NCBI RefSeq assembly: GCF_021228795.1 | Contig: NZ_CP089309.1 | Location: 3,651,001-3,715,000, forward strand | Length of the DNA: 64,000 bases | From: Thiocapsa bogorovii | GTDB taxonomy: Bacteria > Pseudomonadota > Gammaproteobacteria > Chromatiales > Chromatiaceae | Direction of reading: 5' to 3' | In this document: in pieces, positions 55,193-64,000 of the stretch | Numbering within the stretch: the stretch's first letter is position 1 | How the letters are laid out: every line of letters starts with the position of its first letter | Notes under the pieces: model-generated | What the model was told of the DNA's origin: nothing | The model's input: the letters and a program-made list of their open reading frames with translations, nothing else | Database searches by the model: none | Position numbers and translations under genes: made by a program

Positions 55193-56161
55193 TCAGTGCT
55201 TGCGGTCAACCGAGAAATCCGCCAGTGTCGCCAAGGCTTCCGTGGCGGGGCAAGGAGGAAAGGCGCGCAGTGCACGTTTTGCTTGATCTGCGTAGTCTTC
55301 CGCAAGCCGCTTAGTATAGGTAATGGCGTCGGTCGACGCAATCACCGCTACCACGGATTCCATATGCTCACGACCGCCCTCTTCGATGGCCTTGCGCAGG
55401 AGGAGCTTTTGATCGGGTGTTCCGACTTCCATGGCCCGAATCACCGGAAGGGTGGGTTTGCCCTCGTCGAGGTCGTCGCCGACGTTCTTGCCGAGCTCGG
55501 CGTTTGCCGGACTGTAATCGAGCGCGTCGTCGATCAGTTGGAACGCGATCCCGAGGTTCAGGCCGTAGCTCGCTGCGGCCTCCTCGACCCCGGGGTTCGA
55601 TCCGGCGAGTACGGCACCGAGGCGCACCCCCGCTTCGAATAGCGTCGCCGTCTTGCGCGTGATGACTTCCATGTATCGGCCCTGACCGGTGTCGGGGTCG
55701 CGGGTATTTAAGAGTTGGAGCACCTCGCCCTCGGCGATCCGGTTGGTCGCGTGTGAGAGGATGTCCATGACGCGCATGTTCCCGACATCGACCATCATCT
55801 CGAACGCGCGCGAATAGAGGAAGTCTCCGACCAGAACGCTGGCATCGTTACCCCAGACGACGTTGGCCGTTTCGCGGTTGCGTCTGAGCTCGGAGGCATC
55901 GACGACGTCGTCATGCAGGAGGGTCGCCGTGTGGATGAACTCCACGACGGCCGCGATATCGATATGGCGGTCACCGCTGTAACCGCAGGCTCGAGACGCG
56001 AGGAGCACCGAAAGCGGGCGCAGTCGTTTGCCGCCGCTGTTGACGATATAGTTCCCGATCTGATTGATCAGCACCACGTCTGACCGAAGTCGGCGCAAGA
56101 TCAAGGCGTCAACGGCCTTGACGTCTTCGGCGACGGGTTGTCGGAGCGCGGTGATATCCAT
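55193..56161 (-). CDS. ispB: Octaprenyl-diphosphate synthase
   Basis: 322 residues from ATG 56161. First Asp-rich motif LLHDDVVDAS, second LIDDALDY, GGKRLRPLSVLLA near the N-terminus. It makes the side chain of ubiquinone or menaquinone. A frame extension of 21 codons upstream is not conserved. Divergent from rplU, the usual arrangement in Gammaproteobacteria. Confidence 0.95.
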   Translation of the reverse strand: MDITALRQPVAEDVKAVDALILRRLRSDVVLINQIGNYIVNSGGKRLRPLSVLLASRACGYSGDRHIDIAAVVEFIHTATLLHDDVVDASELRRNRETANVVWGNDASVLVGDFLYSRAFEMMVDVGNMRVMDILSHATNRIAEGEVLQLLNTRDPDTGQGRYMEVITRKTATLFEAGVRLGAVLAGSNPGVEEAAASYGLNLGIAFQLIDDALDYSPANAELGKNVGDDLDEGKPTLPVIRAMEVGTPDQKLLLRKAIEEGGREHMESVVAVIASTDAITYTKRLAEDYADQAKRALRAFPPCPATEALATLADFSVDRKH

Positions 56162-56333
56162 GAGGTGACTATGGACTGACTGATCGTGGCGGCGGATGCT
56201 AGGTGCGGGATGGGGGCATGTCAAGTCGGAGGCGGGCTGCGAGGTCGTTGCGTCGTGGAGCCGTCGGGGGGTTCGCTCATGGATCCGGTTACGGGTCCGG
56301 TGGCGCTTTCCGACCGACCTCCAGACAACGTCC

Positions 56334-56362
56334 TTGACCGTGGTTTGCGCGTCGAGTAGTAT
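56334..56362 (+). promoter_or_regulatory. Sigma-70-type promoter of rplU-rpmA
   Basis: TTGACC (56334-56339), 17-bp spacer, TAGTAT (56357-56362). It lies 64 bp before the rplU ATG. Good match to consensus in a strong housekeeping context. Confidence 0.65.
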
Positions 56363-56425
56363 TCCGCTTCTTTTGTTTCGGCGCTTGCCGCCGATCTCGC
56401 CGAATGGTTTTGGGGATCTTCAGAC

Positions 56426-56740
56426 ATGTACGCGGTCATTCAAACCGGTGGCAAACAATACCGGGTTTCGGAAGGCGACACCGTTAAGGTTGAAAAGATA
56501 GTTGCCGACGAGGGTGCTGTTGTCGATTTCGATCAAATCTTACTGGTGGCCGACGGAGACGATGTCAAGATCGGCAAGCCCTACGTCGAGGGCGGTAAAG
56601 TGAGTGCAACCGTGGAACGCCACGGTCGCGCGAAAAAGGTCATGATCGTCAAGTTTCGGCGGCGTAAGCACCACCTGAAACGGCAGGGCCATCGCCAAGC
56701 ATTCACGGCCCTGAAGATTACGGCGATCAGCGCCGGCTGA
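56426..56740 (+). CDS. rplU: 50S ribosomal protein L21
   Basis: 104 residues: [20 protein letters not shown], then [21 protein letters not shown] in part, the usual L21 C-terminal basic motif. rpmA follows 13 bp later. Usual length and place. Confidence 0.97.
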   Translation: MYAVIQTGGKQYRVSEGDTVKVEKIVADEGAVVDFDQILLVADGDDVKIGKPYVEGGKVSATVERHGRAKKVMIVKFRRRKHHLKRQGHRQAFTALKITAISAG

Positions 56741-56753
56741 AGAGGAGAGTCCC

Positions 56754-57032
56754 ATGGCACACAAGAAAGCTGGCGGCAGCTCACGCAACGGGCGTGATTC
56801 GGAATCCAAACGGCTCGGCGTCAAGGTCTTTGGTGGGCAGGTCGTGAAGGCGGGGTCCATCATCGTTCGCCAACGCGGGACCCGATTCCACGGCGGAGTC
56901 AACGTCGGCTGTGGACGGGATCACACCCTCTTTGCCCTGCGCGACGGGATCGTGACCTTTGTCGAGCAAGGCCCGAAGAATCGGAAGTTCGTGACGGTGG
57001 TCGAGAAGCCGGCCGACGTCGGCTCCGCCTGA
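56754..57032 (+). CDS. rpmA: 50S ribosomal protein L27
   Basis: 92 residues: [20 protein letters not shown] with [10 protein letters not shown] and [21 protein letters not shown] precedes the ATG. Standard rplU-rpmA-obgE order. Confidence 0.97.
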   Translation: MAHKKAGGSSRNGRDSESKRLGVKVFGGQVVKAGSIIVRQRGTRFHGGVNVGCGRDHTLFALRDGIVTFVEQGPKNRKFVTVVEKPADVGSA

Positions 57033-57120
57033 TCGTTCCGGGCGCCGACCCATCGCAACGGGCTCGCGAGCCTCGTCGTTTCGGCGGGGCTCTTTTCGTT
57101 TTGGCGATGAGGTCTTTTGA

Positions 57121-58230
<1,110 letters not shown>

Positions 58231-58248
58231 ACTGGTTGGACCTTTCCT

Positions 58249-59373
58249 ATGATTTCGCGCGCCATGATCCCCTTCACGCGTCGCTGGGTCGTGAAGATCG
58301 GAAGTGCCTTGTTAACCCGGGACGGCGCTGGACTCGAGCGCAGCATGCTGGCGCCTTGGGTGGAGCAGATCAGCGCGCGCCGAATGGCGGGCAACGAGGT
58401 CGTTCTGGTGTCCTCGGGCGCTGTCGCCGAGGGAATGGCGCGGATGGGTTGGACGGCGCGTCCCAAAGCCCTCCATGCGCTGCAGGCGGCTGCGGCGATC
58501 GGACAGATGGGTCTCGTGCGTGCTTATGAAGACTGTTTCCAGGCGCGCGGACTGCACACCGCGCAAGTGCTCCTGACCCGTGACGATCTGGCCGATCGGG
58601 CCCGATATCTCAACGCCCGCAGCACGCTTCGGACCCTGCTCAAGCTCGGTGTGATCCCCGTCATCAACGAGAACGACACGGTTGCAACCGACGAATTGCG
58701 CTTCGGTGACAACGATACGTTGGCTGCTCTGGTCGCGAACCTCATTCAGGCCGACCTCCTGATCCTCCTGACGGATCAGGACGGCCTGTTCGACCGCGAT
58801 CCACGCGCGCACGCCGATGCCTGCTTGATTCCCGAGACCCGGGTCGACGATCCGCAACTCGATCAGGTCGCGGGCGGCAGCGTCACGGGCCTAGGTACGG
58901 GTGGAATGGTCACCAAGGTCCGTGCGGCCCGGCTCGCGGCTCGCTCGGGTACGCCGACGGTGATTGCGCCCGGGCGCGGCGAGGACGTTCTAAGGCGGAT
59001 CGGCGAAGGGGAGGGCGTCGGCACCTTGTTGGTGCCCTTCCAGGGGCCTCAGGCGGCGCGTAAGCAGTGGTTGGCCGGTCATCTTCAGGTTCGTGGTCGT
59101 CTCACGCTCGATGCCGGTGCCGTGAGCGCCTTGCGCGAGAAGGGGACGAGCCTCCTCGCCGTCGGCGTCAAAAAGGTCCAGGGGACCTTCCGCCGTGGCG
59201 AGGTTGTTGCCTGCGTCGATGAATCGGGACGCGAGGTGGCGCGCGGCTTGGTCAACTACGATGTCCAAGAAGTCGAGAGGGTCAAGGGCGAGCCGTCGAG
59301 TCGATTCGAGGCGATCCTCGGCTATCTCGACGAGCAGGAGTTGATCCATCGCGACAACTTGGTGTTGCTCTAA
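58249..59373 (+). CDS. proB: Glutamate 5-kinase
   Basis: 374 residues. Amino acid kinase domain ([54 protein letters not shown] in pieces) and a C-terminal PUA domain (about 285-374). First step of proline synthesis. 18 bp after obgE, so probably the same transcript. Confidence 0.95.
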   Translation: MISRAMIPFTRRWVVKIGSALLTRDGAGLERSMLAPWVEQISARRMAGNEVVLVSSGAVAEGMARMGWTARPKALHALQAAAAIGQMGLVRAYEDCFQARGLHTAQVLLTRDDLADRARYLNARSTLRTLLKLGVIPVINENDTVATDELRFGDNDTLAALVANLIQADLLILLTDQDGLFDRDPRAHADACLIPETRVDDPQLDQVAGGSVTGLGTGGMVTKVRAARLAARSGTPTVIAPGRGEDVLRRIGEGEGVGTLLVPFQGPQAARKQWLAGHLQVRGRLTLDAGAVSALREKGTSLLAVGVKKVQGTFRRGEVVACVDESGREVARGLVNYDVQEVERVKGEPSSRFEAILGYLDEQELIHRDNLVLL

Positions 59374-59496
59374 GCCGCGTCCCGAGTGCCCCGCCTTCTC
59401 TTCAAGCGACTCGATCTCTCGTCCATCAACGATCGTCTGAGCGGGCTCGGTTTAGATCCAGGGTTGCTCTCTTTCGATTCCCCTGGTCGCCTGACC

Positions 59497-60630
59497 TTAA
59501 GCGGTGCCGAGTCCAGCGGCATTTGCGACCGCATCGGCGATCCCGACTTGATCCTGATCCGACAGGTACGGATGCATCGGCAGACTGATGACCCGCTGCG
59601 CAACGCGGGCGCTGACAGGCGTTCCGAACCGCTCCAGACTGGGTTGAAACACGGGTTGATCGTTCAACGGCACGGGATAGTGTACCGCCGTCGGAATCCC
59701 TTCCGCCGCCAGCGTCTCTGCCACTCGATCGCGCCCGTCGACCTGGATGGTGTACTGCGCATAGACCGATTCGTTACCTGGTGCGATGAATGGCGTCAAC
59801 ACCGCGCCGTTGCCGATCTCGCTGGAGACTGCTCCTCGGGCCTGAAGCATTTCGGAGTAGCGTGCGCCCAGCCGGCTCCGCGCATCGACCTCATTCCGAA
59901 ACAGGGGTAGCTTCGCAAGGAGAACCGCAGCCTGAAGCGTGTCGATGCGGCCGTTCAGGCCAAGACGCGGGTGGTGGTAACGGCGATCTTGACCGTGGTT
60001 CCTGATCTCTTTCAGCCTTTTCGCCAAATCATCGTCGTTCGTGAAACAGGCACCGGCGTCGCCGTATGCGCCCAGCGGCTTGGAAGGGAAGAATGACGTG
60101 CAGCCGATCGAAGACAGGGCACAGGACCGCTTCCCCTTGTAGGTGGCTCCGAAGCTCTGTGCGGCGTCTTCGATCACGGGCAGCCGGTGCCTTGCGGCGA
60201 TCTCATTGATGGCATCCATGTCTGCGCATTGGCCGTAGAGAGAAACGGGCATGATGGCTCGGGTCCGTCCAGTGATGGCCTCTTCGATGCGGGCGGGGTC
60301 GATGTTGTAGGTCGCGGGGTCGATGTCGACGAAGACGGGACGCACGCCGAGCAACGCAATCATCTCCCCGGTGGCGATAAAGGTGAACGGTGTGGTGATG
60401 ACCTCGTCGCCCCGACCGATCTCCAATGCCATCATGGCCGCGAGCAAGGCGTCGGTCCCGCTCGAAAGACCGATGCAGTGCCGCGTGCCGACGAATTCGG
60501 CGAGCGCGATCTCCAGCGCTTCGACCTCGGGTCCCATGATGTATTGCCCGTGCTCCAAGACCGCATGAATGCGGGCCCTCACGTCGTCTTCGATCAGTCG
60601 ATACTGTGACTTCAAGTCGATGAATTGCAT
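59497..60630 (-). CDS. DegT/DnrJ/EryC1-family sugar aminotransferase
   Basis: 377 residues from ATG 60630. PLP-binding motifs: LSSGTDALLAAM, TPFTFIATGEMI, VIEDAAQSFGA and the catalytic Lys in FFPSKPLGAYGDAGA. This subgroup aminates 3-oxo sugars for surface polysaccharides (WbpE-type). It is convergent with proB. Its upstream region is filled by repeat units C and D; the AAGG before its ATG lies at the edge of unit C. Confidence 0.88.
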   Translation of the reverse strand: MQFIDLKSQYRLIEDDVRARIHAVLEHGQYIMGPEVEALEIALAEFVGTRHCIGLSSGTDALLAAMMALEIGRGDEVITTPFTFIATGEMIALLGVRPVFVDIDPATYNIDPARIEEAITGRTRAIMPVSLYGQCADMDAINEIAARHRLPVIEDAAQSFGATYKGKRSCALSSIGCTSFFPSKPLGAYGDAGACFTNDDDLAKRLKEIRNHGQDRRYHHPRLGLNGRIDTLQAAVLLAKLPLFRNEVDARSRLGARYSEMLQARGAVSSEIGNGAVLTPFIAPGNESVYAQYTIQVDGRDRVAETLAAEGIPTAVHYPVPLNDQPVFQPSLERFGTPVSARVAQRVISLPMHPYLSDQDQVGIADAVANAAGLGTA

Positions 60631-60640
60631 TCGATCCGCC

Positions 60641-60727
60641 TTAAACCGCGCCCAGCGCGGTATGCGATGTTTTTGGATGGGGTCGGCCCCGGCAGACTTG
60701 ACGACTGCTGAAGTCCGCACGGTTTAA
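60641..60727. repeat. Palindrome-bounded unit C
   Basis: Ends TTAAACCGCGC and GCACGGTTTAA (10 of 11 complementary), 87 bp. An inner hairpin ACCGCGC-CCA-GCGCGGT lies at the left end. The left arm is 10 bp from the aminotransferase start codon. Confidence 0.7.
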
Positions 60728-60746
60728 GATATGAAAAAATGTAGCA

Positions 60747-60833
60747 TTTTAAACCGCGCTCCGCTAAAGGCCCTGGATGCACCAAACGTCGAGCTCACTC
60801 GAAAATTTAGCCTCTCGCTCTGGACGCGGTTTG
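60747..60833. repeat. Palindrome-bounded unit D
   Basis: Ends TTTTAAACCGCG and CGCGGTTT, 87 bp, separated from unit C by a 19-bp AT-rich linker. The same two-unit design as units A and B at 19326-19531. Confidence 0.7.
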
Positions 60834-60910
60834 GATCGTTGGTCTGGATGACAGATTCAATCGGCATCAGGATACCGGGTTTCTGTCGAGACGTCTTTTC
60901 CTCGGGCACA

Positions 60911-60943
60911 AAAAAAACCCCCGCCTGGTTGAGGCGGGGGTTT
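60911..60943 (-). terminator. rRNA operon terminator
   Basis: 12-bp perfect stem AAACCCCCGCCT / AGGCGGGGGTTT, 5-nt loop, followed on the minus strand by a run of T. It lies just after the 5S gene. Confidence 0.9.
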
Positions 60944-60953
60944 GGGTGTAAGG

Positions 60954-61070
60954 CCCTGGCGGTGACCTACGTTCGCATGGGGAGGCCCCACACTATCATC
61001 GGCGAGACACCGTTTCACGTCTGAGTTCGGGATGGGATCAGGTGGTTCCAGTGTTCTATGGCCGCCAGGA
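60954..61070 (-). rRNA. rrf: 5S ribosomal RNA
   Basis: Minus strand reads CCTGGCGGCCATAGAACACT, then CCGAACTCAGACGTGAAACG and GGTAGTGTGGGG-like sequence, ending CCGCCAGG. About 117 nt; end positions to within a few bases. Confidence 0.93.
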
Positions 61071-61167
61071 AAACGGGCGGTCGCGCCCCGTTCGGGGGAC
61101 GCGTCCTGTTCGGTGAGATCGCAGTTGCGGGAGAGGTCGACACCCGGCGCAACGCGCTTGGGTGTTA

Positions 61168-64000
<2,833 letters not shown>

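Overview
The window looks like chromosome from a purple sulfur bacterium (Gammaproteobacteria, Chromatiaceae-like). The reasons are a complete bchE (oxygen-independent bacteriochlorophyll cyclase), a DsrC-family protein, periplasmic DsrE-like and DUF2249 proteins, a DabAB inorganic-carbon transporter, high GC with strong G/C third-position use, and gammaproteobacterial gene order (rlmH-maf-rng-yhdP-nit-tldD-pmbA; ispB / rplU-rpmA-obgE-proB). Genus cannot be fixed by eye.

Layout. 1-7 kb (minus): UshA-type nucleotidase (cut by the window edge), a tonB-exbD-exbD-exbB run, a small exported protein, an L,D-transpeptidase lipoprotein and an AmpG-like permease. 7.1-8.7 kb: a small membrane protein, then almost 1 kb without a convincing gene but with strong hairpins. 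8.7-14.2 kb: maeB, a Dnr-like Crp/Fnr regulator divergent from an exported DsrE-like protein, a doubtful broken gene, and an SCO1/SenC gene with an exported partner. 14.4-16.15 kb: an intact IS1380-family element with a 4-bp target duplication. 16.2-22.1 kb: LysR regulator divergent from a cysteine-free DsrC-domain fusion; then a leftward hemerythrin-DUF2249-NnrS-like cluster whose last gene carries an in-frame TAG; then rightward bchE. The bchE/hemerythrin spacer holds two TTGAC-N4-GTCA(A/G) boxes, one for each direction. 22.3-28.9 kb: dabB-dabA (leftward) back to back with an H-NOX sensor and hybrid histidine kinase (rightward). 29-34.3 kb: YfdX-family protein, an AT-richer radical SAM gene, a sulfurtransferase and a MetH protein consisting of the homocysteine module only. 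34.3-55 kb: the rlmH to pmbA housekeeping block, a COG2907-DUF1365-cfa operon, serB, a PAS/GAF/GGDEF/EAL protein and an MFS permease. 55-64 kb: tRNA-Pro(CGG), ispB, rplU-rpmA-obgE-proB, a DegT-family aminotransferase, and the 5S and 23S genes of an rRNA operon read leftward.

The most unusual parts are: (1) the 16-20.4 kb accessory cluster, which combines a DsrC fold without any cysteine, TusA-like, hemerythrin and NnrS-like proteins with LysR-type and Fnr/Dnr-type sites; (2) a family of about 90-bp palindrome-bounded units with AAACCGCG / CGCGGTTT ends, found as side-by-side pairs at two distant loci, one pair sitting exactly between a stop codon and a start codon; and (3) an IS that separates a perfect TTGAC-N4-GTCAA box from the SCO1 gene pair. 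All functional statements are from reading the sequence and recalling families; no search was run.
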